Counted from the stretch's first letter, positions 18,948 through 30,207 are shown. The stretch: 64,000 bases of DNA from Campylobacter pinnipediorum subsp. pinnipediorum (GCF_002021925.1 NZ_CP012546.1:744001-808000); one strand, 5' to 3'. Numbers and translations are program-made. The notes: generated by a model from the letters alone, not told the origin.

Positions 18948-21515
18948 TTAATCAAATATCAAAAAAGGAACTTGTAAAATATTTCTTATTATTTTAAAAG
19001 GTGCCATTATTGTATCTTGTATAACTTGTGTTGAGTATTGTGGATTATCAAGTTTTCCTCTTACTTTTATAAGTGTTGAAAGTGTTTTGTCTTTTCCTAA
19101 AATTATTTGATTTAAAAGAGGAATTTTATCTATGGTTTTGCTTGCATCTTTTAAAATTTCTATCTCAAGATCTATATTTATATCTTTTGTCCTTAGATTG
19201 ATAAACCCTTTTCCTAGTATATTTGCACTTGTTCCTTCTATGTTTATAGCTATAAAATTTATTATATCTTTATTTCTTTCAAATATAACTTTTCCTAATT
19301 TTGCAGAAAAACCCTTATTGTTAAAATCAGGTGTTTTAAATGTTAGTAAAGCTGGTATTGAGTTTAAAAAGCTAAGAAGACTTTGATATATCTTATAATC
19401 TTTAAAATAAGTGTCATAAAATCTCATTTCGCCTTTAAATACATCAGTGCTTCCTATAACTTTTAGTTTAAAGTTTCCTCCGTCAAAGCTTTTGCTATTT
19501 AAAAATTGATTTATATATTCGCCTTTTATGTTTAAAGCTTCAAGGAAAATTTCATCTTTATTTTTTGAAAAAACAATGCGATTATCGTTATTTGTTGAAT
19601 TAAAGCTTAGACTATCTTCTGCTAATAATACCTTGTATTCAGGCAATTTTAAAGTTCTGTTTATGTCGGCAAATATTAGATTTGAATTTTTACCATTTAT
19701 CCTTATTTTTTCTGTGTTTTCTACATTTTGATCATTAAATTCCAGCAGAACATCAACATTATTTAACTCGACATCTGTGTTGTATTTGTCTGATACGAAA
19801 AACAAGTTTTTACTTTCGCTTTTTACTGTTATATTGTTATCACTTATTGATATATTAAATGTATCATTTTCGTATTTACTTCCATCTTTTTTTATTAGAG
19901 GATAATCAAATAAAACATTATTTGCGGTTATATAAAAATTTTGAAAATCAATTGTATTTATATTTAAAAAACTTGCATTTTTTATTTTTAATGTTTTTAG
20001 TAGTTGCGAACTTGGTATAAAATTTATAGGTTTATAGCAAGTTATATTATTGTTTTTGTCAAATTTCATAAATAGCTCTAACTCTTTAAAGCTTAGTATA
20101 GTGTATTCTTCACTAAAATCAAGAGTTGCATTAAAATCCATATTTTTCAGATTAAGAATGCTTTGATTTTTTGTCTCTATATTAAAATTTTTTAAAAAAC
20201 CATTAATATCTGCTATTTTTTTTGTTAAATCAAACGAGGCATTGATATCACTTTTAAAAAGTTCTGTTCCAAAATCTTTTGCACTTATGTTTAAGTGATT
20301 GCTATCAAGTATATTAATTATTGCTTTTTTTGCATAAAATGGTGTATTTGCTATGTTTGTTATTGTATTTTCTGTTGTAATTTTTCCATTTGTTTTTACT
20401 TCAAGAGTGTCAAAATTTATATCTAAGTTTAAGTTTAAATTACTATCTCCGGTTTTTTGCTCTATTGGTATATTTATCTTATAAAATCTTAAAATATCAC
20501 CAATAGATTTATCGTAGATAGAGTTTCCTTTTAAATTTAAAATAACTCCAGATGAATTGTGGTGTTTAAAAATGTTATATATATAAAGGTTAGAGCCATT
20601 TAATGAGCGATTGTTATATGTTGGATTATTTAGAATAAAGTATAAATTTGATTTTTCTAAGACTATATCAGCACTTTTTATATGAATTGGATCTAGTGTT
20701 TTATCTAATTTTACGGTTAGATTTTTTGCACTAGCTGTAGCTTTTAGATCATTTAAAAAAAAGTCTTTTTTCACCAAATCTATCTTGCCGGTTATCTCTT
20801 TTAGATTATATTTTTTTGCTATAACATACCCATATATCCATTTTTTTACTTCTGAATTTAATCTTATTGTATTATCTAACGCGTTAATAAAATCTTTTAA
20901 AGAATTGGCATTTAAATCATATATTTTGTATTTTATGAGTTTGTTTACTAGAGCAAATTCAATTTTACCATTTAGTTCATACGATGAAATATTTCCAACA
21001 AAAGCATATTTTTTATCTTTTAAATTAGCGCTTATAATTCCATTTAATTTAATATCAAAGTCTTTAAAGAAAATATTTTTTACTTTTATGGTTTCTGTTT
21101 TATTGTCTAATTTTTCAGAAATTTGTAAATCAGCTAAAAAAATTGGTGTATCTATAAAAAAAATATCATTTTTATATGTTATTTTTATGCTTGTATCATC
21201 ATATTTTATATTTTGTATAGTAATTTCTTGAAAAAAAGTATTTAATAGTGAAGCATTTTGGCTTAAATTTAAAAGATAATCAGATGAGTTTTTGCTATTA
21301 TTGTTATCTTTAAATTTTGGAATGCCTATATTCTCAGCTCTTACAATTAATTTTTTATCTAATTTTATGTATAATTTTTCAAATTTTAAGTTGTATAGTT
21401 CAAAGTTATCTATTTTGATACCTAACTTTAAAGTTAAAATAACTGAAAGAGATATAATGATAAAAAATATAAAAAAAATTTCTATAGCTTTTATGATTTT
21501 TGATACATTTTTCAT
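18948..21515 (-). CDS. AsmA/YhdP-like (DUF3971) membrane-anchored envelope protein
   Basis: 855 residues with one N-terminal membrane helix (about 9-31) and a long, beta-rich, Asn/Ile/Lys-rich periplasmic part without enzyme motifs. The C-terminal 200 residues resemble the AsmA C-terminal/DUF3971 region (FKLKVIGSTDVFKGEMRF..., then LDIEIEILKD-like strands and IPLLNQIILG). Family members are bridge-like proteins thought to carry phospholipids between the two membranes, or to assist outer-membrane assembly. Its ATG at 21515 lies inside the oppositely oriented mltG, so the two 5' ends overlap by 59 bases. Confidence 0.8.
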   Translation of the reverse strand: MKNVSKIIKAIEIFFIFFIIISLSVILTLKLGIKIDNFELYNLKFEKLYIKLDKKLIVRAENIGIPKFKDNNNSKNSSDYLLNLSQNASLLNTFFQEITIQNIKYDDTSIKITYKNDIFFIDTPIFLADLQISEKLDNKTETIKVKNIFFKDFDIKLNGIISANLKDKKYAFVGNISSYELNGKIEFALVNKLIKYKIYDLNANSLKDFINALDNTIRLNSEVKKWIYGYVIAKKYNLKEITGKIDLVKKDFFLNDLKATASAKNLTVKLDKTLDPIHIKSADIVLEKSNLYFILNNPTYNNRSLNGSNLYIYNIFKHHNSSGVILNLKGNSIYDKSIGDILRFYKINIPIEQKTGDSNLNLNLDINFDTLEVKTNGKITTENTITNIANTPFYAKKAIINILDSNHLNISAKDFGTELFKSDINASFDLTKKIADINGFLKNFNIETKNQSILNLKNMDFNATLDFSEEYTILSFKELELFMKFDKNNNITCYKPINFIPSSQLLKTLKIKNASFLNINTIDFQNFYITANNVLFDYPLIKKDGSKYENDTFNISISDNNITVKSESKNLFFVSDKYNTDVELNNVDVLLEFNDQNVENTEKIRINGKNSNLIFADINRTLKLPEYKVLLAEDSLSFNSTNNDNRIVFSKNKDEIFLEALNIKGEYINQFLNSKSFDGGNFKLKVIGSTDVFKGEMRFYDTYFKDYKIYQSLLSFLNSIPALLTFKTPDFNNKGFSAKLGKVIFERNKDIINFIAINIEGTSANILGKGFINLRTKDINIDLEIEILKDASKTIDKIPLLNQIILGKDKTLSTLIKVRGKLDNPQYSTQVIQDTIMAPFKIIRNILQVPFLIFD

Positions 21516-22398
21516 ATTTGCCTTAAGTGTGTTTTTTTATTTATCACAACCAATAAATACAAGTAAGGTTGTATTTGTGCCAAAAGGTGGTGTGAGTGAA
21601 ATTATAACATATTTAGCCAGTAGAAATTTTAAATTAAGTAGTATTGATAAGTATGTTGTTGTATTTTTGGGACATATTCAATCAGGCTGGATAGATATGA
21701 AGACAACAAAGCTTTCAAGAATTGATTTTTTAAAGCAGTTAACAGTGGCTAAGGCAGCTATGACAAAAATAACCCTTATTCCAGGAGAAACAAATTTTGT
21801 TTTTTTAAATGATATAGCAAATCAGTTAAAACTTGATAGTGATAAATTATTACAAGAATACAAACTTATAGCACCATTGCAAGATGGTTATTTGATCCCA
21901 GATACTTATAGTATTCCGATTGGAATGAGCGAAAAACATCTTATTTACTATCTTGTGAATTTATCTAAAAAAACACATAAAGAGTTGAGTAATAAAATTT
22001 ATGGAGAGTATAACGAACGTAAGTGGCATAAGATATTAACAATAGCTTCTATTGTTCAAAAAGAGGCCGCTAATGATAATGAAATGCCACTTGTTGCGTC
22101 CGTGATATACAATAGACTTTCTAAAAATATGCGTTTGCAAATGGATGGAACTCTTAATTATGGTAAATACTCTCATGAAAAGGTAACAGCCCAAAGAATA
22201 AGAAGTGATACAAGTGGGTTTAATACATATTTAAATGATGGACTTCCACCAAGTCCAATTTGTGCTGTTTCTATAAATGCTATTAAGGCAGCTATAAGTC
22301 CGGCCAAGAGCGATTATTTGTATTTTGTTTTGGATAGAAAAAATAAAAGGCATAAATTTTCAAAGACATTAAAAGAACATAATGAAAATATCAAGTAG
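21457..22398 (+). CDS. mltG: endolytic murein transglycosylase MltG (YceG-like)
   Basis: MltG cuts nascent glycan strands at the inner membrane and sets peptidoglycan chain length. A single N-terminal helix (about 9-30) anchors it. The YceG domain shows IPGETNFVFLNDIA, EYKLIAPLQDGYLIPDTYSI, the catalytic Glu in ASIVQKEAANDNEMPLVASV near residue 207, the RLQMDGTLNY segment and the closing GLPPSPICAVSINAIKAA. ATG 21457 with GAAAGAGA upstream gives 313 residues; the open frame continues to 21292 but has no support there. It is followed by icd after 30 bases. Confidence 0.9.
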   Translation: MIKNIKKISIAFMIFDTFFIFALSVFFYLSQPINTSKVVFVPKGGVSEIITYLASRNFKLSSIDKYVVVFLGHIQSGWIDMKTTKLSRIDFLKQLTVAKAAMTKITLIPGETNFVFLNDIANQLKLDSDKLLQEYKLIAPLQDGYLIPDTYSIPIGMSEKHLIYYLVNLSKKTHKELSNKIYGEYNERKWHKILTIASIVQKEAANDNEMPLVASVIYNRLSKNMRLQMDGTLNYGKYSHEKVTAQRIRSDTSGFNTYLNDGLPPSPICAVSINAIKAAISPAKSDYLYFVLDRKNKRHKFSKTLKEHNENIK

Positions 22399-22428
22399 AT
22401 AGGTTTGATAATATTTTAGGAGGTTTGT

Positions 22429-24588
22429 ATGAGTGATATAGTGTGGACAAAGACAGATGAAAGCCCATTTATTGCTAGTTTTTCTTTACTTGCTATTGTA
22501 AAATCTTTTTTAAAAAGATCTGATATTGATTTGGATGTGGTTGATATAAGTCTTAGTGGTAGGATTTTGTCAGCTTTTGGTTTTAAAGAAGATGGTCTTA
22601 AGTTTTTAGAAAATTTAGTAAAAGATGAAAATGCAAATATCATAAAACTTCCAAATATATCAGCTACTATTCCGCAGTTAAATGTAGCTATAAAAGAGCT
22701 TGTAAATGCTGGATATGATATCCCACAATATCCTAACGATGTCGATAATGATAAAAAGATATTTGATATATATTCTAAGATACTAGGAAGTGCTGTAAAT
22801 CCGGTTTTAAGGCAGGGTAATTCAAAAAGATATAGCTCGCTAGCTGTAAAAGAGTATGCAAAGAAAAATCCACACTTTATGGGTGAATGGAGTAGTGATA
22901 GTAAAACAGAAATTTCATCTATGAAAGATGGAGATTTTTATTCTAATGAAAAATCAAAAATTATAAATAAAGATTTGAAAATAAGCATTAGATTTAAAAA
23001 CAACAATGAAGAAATAGTATTAAAAGATAATATAAATGTTAATAAGGGTGATGTTGTTGATTTTAGTTTTATGGATGTGTCTAAATTGTATGATTTTTAT
23101 AAAGAAGAGATAAGAGATGCAAAGCAAAAGAATTTGCTTTTTAGCCTTCATCTGAAATCTTCTATGATGAAAGTTAGCGACCCTATAATGTTTGGTGTGT
23201 GTTTGAAAGCTTATTTTGAAGAAATCTTTAATGAATATAAAAAAGATTTTGAAAATGCAGGAATAGATAGTAAAAATGGATTAAAAGATATTTTTGAAAA
23301 GATAAATAAGCTAAAAAATGCCAATGAGATAATTGATAAGTTTAATAAATGCTTTGAAGAAAAAGCTGATATTGCTATGGTTGATTATAAAAATCAAATA
23401 ACGAATTTTCACAATCCAAATGATGTGATAATAGATGCTTCAATGCCAGCTATGCTTAGAAACTCTGGAAAAATGATAGATAAAAGTGGGGACATTAGAG
23501 AGTGTAAGGCTGTTATTCCTGATAGGACTTATGCTGGTGTTTATGATAGTGTTCTTAGTGATTTTAAGCAAAATGGAAAGCTTGATGTTACAAGTATTGG
23601 AAGTGTTTCAAATATAGGACTTATGGCTAAAAAAGCACAGGAGTATGGTAGTCACGATAAGAGTTTTGTAGCTTCTAGTGATGGAGAGTTTATAATTTAC
23701 TTTGATAATGATAGTGTATTGGATTTTAAAGTTAAAAAAGGCGATATTTTTAGAATGTGTTTGACTAAAAATGAAGCTATTAAAAATTGGATATCTTTAG
23801 CTTTTGATGAGAGAAAAAATAGCAAAAAAGATATGATTTTTTGGCTTGATGAAAATAGGGCAAGTGATTTAAACTTGATACAAATTTTAAAAGAAGAGAT
23901 TTTAGCAAACGGATTTAAAGATGAAGATTTTGTTATCTTAAATCCAGCTATGGCTTGCTTAAAAACACTTGAAATTATAAGAGATAAAAAAGATTGTATT
24001 AGTGTTACCGGTAATGTTTTAAGGGATTACTTGACAGACCTTTTTCCTATTTTTGAGTTAGGAACAAGTTCTAAAATGCTATCTATCGTTCCTTTGCTAA
24101 GTAAAGGTGGACTTTTTGAGACCGGAGCAGGTGGAACTGCACCTATGCTTGTAAAAGAGCTTATAAACGATAATCACTTTATTTGGGATAGTTTGGGTGA
24201 GTTTTTAGCACTTAATGCTTCTTTGGAATTTTTGGCAAAATCAAAAGATAATAAAAATGCGGAGATTTTGGCAAAAACATTAGATAAAGCAATAAGTGAG
24301 TATCTAAACAACAATGCTTCACCAAAACTTAAAGTTGGTGAAAATGATACTAGGGCTAGCCATTTTTATCTTGCTTTGTATTGGGCTAATGCTTTATCAA
24401 ATAGCGATTTAAAAGAAAAATACACTCAATTAGCAAATGAATTAAAAAATAATGAAGAAAAAATCATTAGCGAGTTAAATGAAGTTCAAGGTAAAAAACA
24501 AGATTTTGGTGGTTGGTATTATATTGATGATAAGGTGGCTGATTTGATTATGCGACCTAGTAAAACTTTAAATGAAATAATAGGTTGA
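22429..24588 (+). CDS. icd: NADP-dependent isocitrate dehydrogenase, monomeric type
   Basis: A 719-residue monomeric-type isocitrate dehydrogenase, close to the usual 730-740. Signatures include LPNISATIPQLNVAIKEL near residue 78, NPVLRQGNSKR near 122, the VIIDASMPAMLRNSGKM region near 345, and FETGAGGTAPMLVKEL near 565. It makes 2-oxoglutarate and NADPH in the TCA cycle. AGGAGG sits just before the ATG. It begins a tight run with mdh, sucC and sucD, the order also seen in C. jejuni. Confidence 0.96.
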   Translation: MSDIVWTKTDESPFIASFSLLAIVKSFLKRSDIDLDVVDISLSGRILSAFGFKEDGLKFLENLVKDENANIIKLPNISATIPQLNVAIKELVNAGYDIPQYPNDVDNDKKIFDIYSKILGSAVNPVLRQGNSKRYSSLAVKEYAKKNPHFMGEWSSDSKTEISSMKDGDFYSNEKSKIINKDLKISIRFKNNNEEIVLKDNINVNKGDVVDFSFMDVSKLYDFYKEEIRDAKQKNLLFSLHLKSSMMKVSDPIMFGVCLKAYFEEIFNEYKKDFENAGIDSKNGLKDIFEKINKLKNANEIIDKFNKCFEEKADIAMVDYKNQITNFHNPNDVIIDASMPAMLRNSGKMIDKSGDIRECKAVIPDRTYAGVYDSVLSDFKQNGKLDVTSIGSVSNIGLMAKKAQEYGSHDKSFVASSDGEFIIYFDNDSVLDFKVKKGDIFRMCLTKNEAIKNWISLAFDERKNSKKDMIFWLDENRASDLNLIQILKEEILANGFKDEDFVILNPAMACLKTLEIIRDKKDCISVTGNVLRDYLTDLFPIFELGTSSKMLSIVPLLSKGGLFETGAGGTAPMLVKELINDNHFIWDSLGEFLALNASLEFLAKSKDNKNAEILAKTLDKAISEYLNNNASPKLKVGENDTRASHFYLALYWANALSNSDLKEKYTQLANELKNNEEKIISELNEVQGKKQDFGGWYYIDDKVADLIMRPSKTLNEIIG

Positions 24589-24592
24589 AAAT

Positions 24593-25486
24593 ATGAAGAT
24601 AAGTGTTATTGGTGCTGGAAATGTTGGTGCAAGTGTTGCTTATGCATTAAGCTTAAAAAATGTATGCAAAGAACTTGTATTGATAGATATTTTTGCTGAT
24701 GTTGCAAAAGCAAAAGCTATGGATATATATCAATCAAATTGTGTATTTGGTAATGATTGTGCTGTTTATGGTGGTGATGATTATAGCCTTTTAAAGGATT
24801 CTGATATAGTTGTGATAACAGCTGGAAGTCCTAGAAAAGATGGTCAAAGCAGGGAAGATTTGCTTATTAAGAATGCAGAAGTTGTAAAAACAGCAAGTGA
24901 AAATATAAAAAGATATGCACCAAACTCAGTCATTATAGTTGTAACAAATCCGCTAGATGTGATGGTTTGGGTTGCTTATAATTATAGTGGTTTTGATAAA
25001 AGAAAAATTATAGGTATGGCTGGGGAGCTTGATAGTGCAAGACTTATTTATGAGATATCAAACCTAAAAAATATCAAAGCTAATGAAATAAAAGCAAAGG
25101 TGGTCGGTGTTCATAGTGATGAGATGATAGTTTTAAAATCTAGTTTGAATACAAAATTAAATAAGGATGAATTTGATAAAATAGAGCTTGAAACAAAAGG
25201 TGGTGGAGCAAAAATAGTAAAATTGCTTAAAACATCAGCCTTTTATGCACCAGCAGCAGGCGTAGTAAAAATGTGTCTAGCTATAAAAGACAATAAAGAT
25301 GAGGTTTTAAGTACAAGTGTTATTTTAAGCAAAGAGCTTGCTTGTGGTCGTCTTGTTAGATTGTCAAAAGATGGTGTTTGTGAAATTTTACCATTAGAAC
25401 TAGATGATGATGAAAAAGAAAAATTAAAAATAAGTGAAGAAAAAATAACAAATAATATTAAATTTTTGAAAGAAAACCTAATATGA
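24593..25486 (+). CDS. mdh: malate dehydrogenase
   Basis: A 297-residue NAD-dependent lactate/malate dehydrogenase family enzyme. The Rossmann motif ISVIGAGNVGASVAYAL opens the protein; SPRKDGQSREDLLIKNAEV holds the substrate arginines, and VVTNPLDVMVWVAY and the catalytic His in VVGVHSDEMI follow. The Arg in the mobile loop fits malate rather than lactate. It starts four bases after icd ends and its stop overlaps the sucC start. TCA-cycle context supports malate dehydrogenase. Confidence 0.93.
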   Translation: MKISVIGAGNVGASVAYALSLKNVCKELVLIDIFADVAKAKAMDIYQSNCVFGNDCAVYGGDDYSLLKDSDIVVITAGSPRKDGQSREDLLIKNAEVVKTASENIKRYAPNSVIIVVTNPLDVMVWVAYNYSGFDKRKIIGMAGELDSARLIYEISNLKNIKANEIKAKVVGVHSDEMIVLKSSLNTKLNKDEFDKIELETKGGGAKIVKLLKTSAFYAPAAGVVKMCLAIKDNKDEVLSTSVILSKELACGRLVRLSKDGVCEILPLELDDDEKEKLKISEEKITNNIKFLKENLI

Positions 25487-26658
25487 ATATACACGAGTAT
25501 CAATCAAAAAAGATTTTAAAAGATTTCGGTGTCAATGTTATGCAAGGCATTGTTGTAAATAATAAAGATGATATAGATAATGTCTTGGATGAACTTGGCG
25601 GAGACACATTTGCTATCAAGTCTCAAATACATGCTGGTGGAAGAGCTATTGGCGGCGGTGTTAAGATAGCTAAAAGCAAAATTGAAGCAAATAAATTTGC
25701 AAGTGAAATGCTTGGTAGCTACCTAGTAACCCCACAAACTCCAAAAGATGGAATTTTAGTAAACAAGGTTTATATAGAAAAAGCTCTTAAGTTTAAAAAA
25801 GAGTTTTATTTGTGCTTTACATTTGATAGAATAAATGAAAATATAAGCTTGATAGTCTCAAAAGATGGTGGTGTTAGTATAGAAGAAACAGCAAAAACTA
25901 ATCCTGAGCTTATTAAAAGATTAGGTATTGATTTTCAGACTGGTTTATGCGGATTTCATATTCAGGAATTTTTACAATTTTTGGGATTTAATAAAGACCT
26001 CGGTATAAAATTTGGAAAATTATTAAAATCTTTGTATGAAATTTATATACAAAAAGAGGCTATTTTAGTGGAGATAAATCCACTTGTTATAAGTGATGAT
26101 GATGAGCTTTATGCTCTTGATGCAAAACTTAGCTTTGATGATAGTGCATTGTTTAGGCATAAAGATATAGCTGAATTAGATGATTTGACTCAGACAAATG
26201 AGAATGAAAATCAGGCAAAAGCTTTAAATTTGAGTTATATTAAGTTAGATGGAAATGTTGGCTGTGTTGTAAATGGAGCTGGTTTAGCTATGGCTACTAT
26301 GGATATCATAAAAGACCTTGGAGGAAGTGCCGCAAATTTCTTAGATGTTGGTGGAAGCGCAAATGAAGATGGTGTTTCAAAAGCATTTGAACTCATACTA
26401 AGAGATAAAAATGTAAAAGTTATATTTGTTAATATCTTTGGAGGAATAGTTCGTTGTGATATTATTGCACATGGAATTTGTGAGGCATGTAAGCATTTGG
26501 CACTTAATGTTCCTGTTGTTATAAGGCTTGATGGAACAAACTCAAAAGAGGCTATAGAAATTTTAAAGCAATCAGGGCTTAGTGGAATTTATGCTAGTTC
26601 AAATCTTTATGATGGTGCTAAAATGGCTGTTGAGATAGCAAAAAAGGGTGATATATGA
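25483..26658 (+). CDS. sucC: succinate-CoA ligase, beta subunit (ADP-forming type)
   Basis: 391 residues with the N-terminal ATP-grasp domain: MNIHEYQSKKILKDFGV, AIKSQIHAGGRAIGGGVKIA near residue 50 and EINPLVIS near 198. The CoA-binding/CoA-ligase domain has GAGLAMATMDIIKDLGG and NIFGGIVRCDIIAHG, the P-loop that faces the phosphohistidine of SucD. It converts succinyl-CoA to succinate with ATP formation. The start and stop overlap mdh and sucD by four bases each. Confidence 0.96.
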   Translation: MNIHEYQSKKILKDFGVNVMQGIVVNNKDDIDNVLDELGGDTFAIKSQIHAGGRAIGGGVKIAKSKIEANKFASEMLGSYLVTPQTPKDGILVNKVYIEKALKFKKEFYLCFTFDRINENISLIVSKDGGVSIEETAKTNPELIKRLGIDFQTGLCGFHIQEFLQFLGFNKDLGIKFGKLLKSLYEIYIQKEAILVEINPLVISDDDELYALDAKLSFDDSALFRHKDIAELDDLTQTNENENQAKALNLSYIKLDGNVGCVVNGAGLAMATMDIIKDLGGSAANFLDVGGSANEDGVSKAFELILRDKNVKVIFVNIFGGIVRCDIIAHGICEACKHLALNVPVVIRLDGTNSKEAIEILKQSGLSGIYASSNLYDGAKMAVEIAKKGDI

Positions 26659-27530
26659 GTATACTTGTTGATAAAAATACAAAAGTTGTAGTTCAAGGTA
26701 TAACTGGTAAACAAGGTAGTTTTCATACTCAAAAATGTTTAGAATATGGAACAAATATTGTAGCTGGTGTTACTCCATTTAAGGGTGGCACAAAGCATCT
26801 TGGTATTGATATATTTAATAGTGTAAAAGAGGCTGTTTGTATGACTGGTGCTGATACAAGTATGATTTTTGTTCCAGCTGCTTTTACAAAAGATGCTATA
26901 TTAGAAGCTGCATTAGCTGGCATAAAACTATGTGTTGTAATTACTGAACATATTCCTATTTTTGATATGCTGAAAGTAAAAGAGATAGCTAAAAAATACA
27001 ATATGCTTATAATAGGCCCTAACTGCCCTGGTATAATTAGTGCTGATGAGTGTAAGCTTGGTATAATGCCATCTGAAATTTTTAAAAAATCTAATAAAAA
27101 TATAGGCATAATTTCAAAATCAGGAACTTTAACATACGAGGCGGCAAATCAAATTTTAGCTCAAGGGTATGGTATATCAAGTGCTGTTGGTATTGGCGGA
27201 GATGCTGTTATAGGAACTAGCTATGATGAGTTATTGTTGGAGTTTGAAAAAGATGAAGATACTCTAGCTATTGTTATGATAGGTGAGATAGGTGGGGAGC
27301 TTGAGATAAAAGCTAGTGAGATTATAAAAACAAAGATTACAAAACCAGTAGTTGCTTTTATAGCTGGAGCTAGTGCGCCAAAGGGTAGAAAAATGGGACA
27401 TGCTGGAGCTATCATAAACTCAAGTAATGCAAGTGCTGATGCTAAAATGAAAGCTTTAATTGAAGCTGGTGCTTATGTGATCGCAAATCCAGCGGATATC
27501 GGTAAAAAAGTAAAAGAGATAATAGGATAA
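26655..27530 (+). CDS. sucD: succinate-CoA ligase, alpha subunit
   Basis: 291 residues with the CoA-binding Rossmann domain (VVQGITGKQGSFHTQKCLEYG, then NIVAGVTPFKGGTKHLG) and the ligase domain with GPNCPGIISADECKLGIMP and the catalytic phosphohistidine in KGRKMGHAGAII near residue 251. It pairs with SucC. The operon's coding overlap fits equal synthesis of both subunits. valS follows after 48 bases. Confidence 0.96.
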   Translation: MSILVDKNTKVVVQGITGKQGSFHTQKCLEYGTNIVAGVTPFKGGTKHLGIDIFNSVKEAVCMTGADTSMIFVPAAFTKDAILEAALAGIKLCVVITEHIPIFDMLKVKEIAKKYNMLIIGPNCPGIISADECKLGIMPSEIFKKSNKNIGIISKSGTLTYEAANQILAQGYGISSAVGIGGDAVIGTSYDELLLEFEKDEDTLAIVMIGEIGGELEIKASEIIKTKITKPVVAFIAGASAPKGRKMGHAGAIINSSNASADAKMKALIEAGAYVIANPADIGKKVKEIIG

Positions 27531-27578
27531 TCTCACTAAATATAATTAATATATAAAATTGATAAAAAAGGAACTAAA

Positions 27579-30203
27579 TTGGCTGATTTTTATAACCCAA
27601 AAGATGTTGAGGAAGAATTTTACAAAATATGCGAAGAGCGTGGATATTTTGAAATTGATGGAAATAAAGAGATTCAACAAAAGGATAAAACTTTTTGTAT
27701 TATGATGCCACCTCCTAATGTTACAGGTGTTTTACATATAGGACATGCTTTGACATTTACTTTACAAGATATTATGACAAGATATAAAAGGATGGATGGC
27801 TATAAGACTTTATGGCAACCAGGACTTGATCATGCTGGTATAGCAACTCAAAATGTTGTAGAAAAACAACTTTTAGCACAAGGTATAAAAAAAGAAGATC
27901 TTGGTCGTGATGAATTTGTGAAAAAAGTTTGGGAATGGAAAGAAAAAAGTGGTGGAACCATAGTATATCAAATGCGTCGTCTTGGTATAACTCCAGCTTG
28001 GAGTAGAGAACGTTTTACTATGGATGAAGGGCTTAAAAAAGCTGTAAAAAAAGCCTTTGTAAATTTATACGAAAAAGGTCTTATAGTTAGAGATAACTAT
28101 ATGGTAAATTGGTGTACTCACGATGGTGCTTTAAGTGATGTTGAGGTTGAACATAAAGAAAATAAAGGAAAATTGTATCACATAAGATACTATCTAAAAG
28201 ATAGTGATAAATACATAGTTGTTGCTACTACTCGTCCTGAGACATACTTTGGAGATACGGCTGTTATGGTAAATCCAAACGATGATAGATACAAACACCT
28301 TATAGGTAAAAGTGTCATACTTCCTATAATAAATCGTGAGGTAAAAATCATAGCAGATGAGCATGTTGATGTTGAGTTTGGAACCGGTTTAGTTAAGGTT
28401 ACACCAGCTCACGATGTAAATGACTACGAAGTTGGTAAAAGACATAATTTAGAGTTTATCACTGTTTTTGATGAAAACGGTATTTTAAATGAATATTGTG
28501 ATAAATTCGCTGGACTTGAAAGACTTGAAGCTAGAGATGTTATTGTTGCAGAACTTGATAAACTTGGATATGTTGAAAAGATAGAGGATTATGAAAATCA
28601 AGTAGGGTATTGTTATCGTTGTAAAAATGTTGTAGAACCATATATATCAAAGCAGTGGTTTGTAAAAAAAGAGATAGCTGATGAGGCTATTAAAAAAGTT
28701 AATGATGGTGGTGTTGATTTTTATCCATCTCATTGGATAAATAGTTTTAATGCTTGGATGAGAGAGCTTAAAGATTGGTGCATATCTCGTCAGTTATGGT
28801 GGGGTCATCAGATACCGGTTTTTTATTGTGATGATTGTTCTCATGAGTGGGCTAGCGAAGAAGAACATCCTGAAAAATGCACTAAATGTGGAAGTAAAAA
28901 TTTCCATCAAGACCCTGACGTTTTAGACACTTGGTTTTCAAGCGGACTTTGGCCTATATCTACTCTTGGTTGGGGTAATGATGATGAGTTAAAAAACATA
29001 AAATGGTTTGAGAATGATATCAAGGAATTTTATCCAAATACCATGCTTATTACCGGATTTGATATACTCTTTTTCTGGGTTGCTAGAATGATGTTTCAAA
29101 GCGAAAATGCAGTTAGCGAACTTCCATTTAAAGATGTATATTTACATGCTTTGGTTAAAGATAAAGATGGTAAAAAGATGAGTAAAAGTAGTGGTAATGT
29201 TATAGACCCTATTGATAAAATAGATGAGTATAGTGCCGATATACTTCGTTTTACTCTTACACTTTTAGCTGTTCAAGGTAGAGATATAAGAATGAGTGAA
29301 GAAAAAATGATATTAGTTAGAAACTTCACAAATAAATTATATAATGCAAGTAAATATCTTTTACTAAATGAGTCTAAATTTGAAAATTTAAGCGATATAA
29401 CAATAAAAACACAGCTTGGTAAGTTTATGCTAAGTAGGTTTAATGAGTGTGTTAAAGATGTTAGAGAAAATTTAGAGTCTTATAGATTTAATGATGCTGC
29501 AAATGCTCTTTATAAGTTTTTATGGGATGAGTTCTGCGACTGGGGTATAGAGCTTAGTAAAGCCGATAAGAGTAGTATTGGTGAATTGGGAGCTATATTT
29601 AAAGAGGCTTTAAAGACTCTTAGTCCATTTATGCCTTTTATTAGTGAATATTTATTTCACGAATTAAGTGCTACAAGCCTAAAAGAATCAAAATCTATTA
29701 TGGTTGAGCCATATCCAAATAATATTGAGCGTGATTTTGAAATAGAGAGAAAATTTGGACTTATTATAGAAGCTATAATAAGCATTCGCCGTGCAAAAGC
29801 TAGTGTCGAACTTGGAAATTCAAAGGTGGCAAAATCATATATAAAACTTAATAAAAATAGTGATGATATAAGTGATTATGTAAATTATATTAAATTATTG
29901 GCAAAATCAGAAGAAGTTTTATTTTGCAGTGATAACCAAGAAAAATCAGTAAGAGATGTTAGTGAAAATTTAGAGTGTTTTGTTCCTCTTGTTGGTATTG
30001 ATATGAGTGCTATGATAAATAGATTAAATCAACAAAAAAATAAGCTTGAAAAAGAGATAATAAAACTATCAAATATGTTAAATAATGAGAAATTTATAGC
30101 AAGTGCACCTGAAAATGTTGTAAAAACAAATAAAGATGCATTGCAAAGCGCAACAGACAAATTTAACAAAATAGAAGAAGAATTAAAAAATTTACAAGGT
30201 TAG
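27579..30203 (+). CDS. valS: valine-tRNA ligase
   Basis: An 874-residue class I synthetase. HIGH motif in [16 protein letters not shown] near residue 45; an editing domain follows ([13 protein letters not shown] near 215); a Zn-type cysteine pattern occurs around CDDCSHEW and CTKCGSKN near 425-445; KMSKSSGN near 532; and a C-terminal coiled coil ([16 protein letters not shown]...) that contacts tRNA. TTG 27579 has AAAAAGG seven bases upstream. The gene is followed by metN after four bases. Confidence 0.97.
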   Translation: MADFYNPKDVEEEFYKICEERGYFEIDGNKEIQQKDKTFCIMMPPPNVTGVLHIGHALTFTLQDIMTRYKRMDGYKTLWQPGLDHAGIATQNVVEKQLLAQGIKKEDLGRDEFVKKVWEWKEKSGGTIVYQMRRLGITPAWSRERFTMDEGLKKAVKKAFVNLYEKGLIVRDNYMVNWCTHDGALSDVEVEHKENKGKLYHIRYYLKDSDKYIVVATTRPETYFGDTAVMVNPNDDRYKHLIGKSVILPIINREVKIIADEHVDVEFGTGLVKVTPAHDVNDYEVGKRHNLEFITVFDENGILNEYCDKFAGLERLEARDVIVAELDKLGYVEKIEDYENQVGYCYRCKNVVEPYISKQWFVKKEIADEAIKKVNDGGVDFYPSHWINSFNAWMRELKDWCISRQLWWGHQIPVFYCDDCSHEWASEEEHPEKCTKCGSKNFHQDPDVLDTWFSSGLWPISTLGWGNDDELKNIKWFENDIKEFYPNTMLITGFDILFFWVARMMFQSENAVSELPFKDVYLHALVKDKDGKKMSKSSGNVIDPIDKIDEYSADILRFTLTLLAVQGRDIRMSEEKMILVRNFTNKLYNASKYLLLNESKFENLSDITIKTQLGKFMLSRFNECVKDVRENLESYRFNDAANALYKFLWDEFCDWGIELSKADKSSIGELGAIFKEALKTLSPFMPFISEYLFHELSATSLKESKSIMVEPYPNNIERDFEIERKFGLIIEAIISIRRAKASVELGNSKVAKSYIKLNKNSDDISDYVNYIKLLAKSEEVLFCSDNQEKSVRDVSENLECFVPLVGIDMSAMINRLNQQKNKLEKEIIKLSNMLNNEKFIASAPENVVKTNKDALQSATDKFNKIEEELKNLQG

Positions 30204-30207
30204 TGAA

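Noticed and set aside
19132-21231. Rightward open frames inside the AsmA-like gene
   Set aside because: They are shadows of the large leftward frame, which has a proper start, signal anchor and family-like C-terminus.
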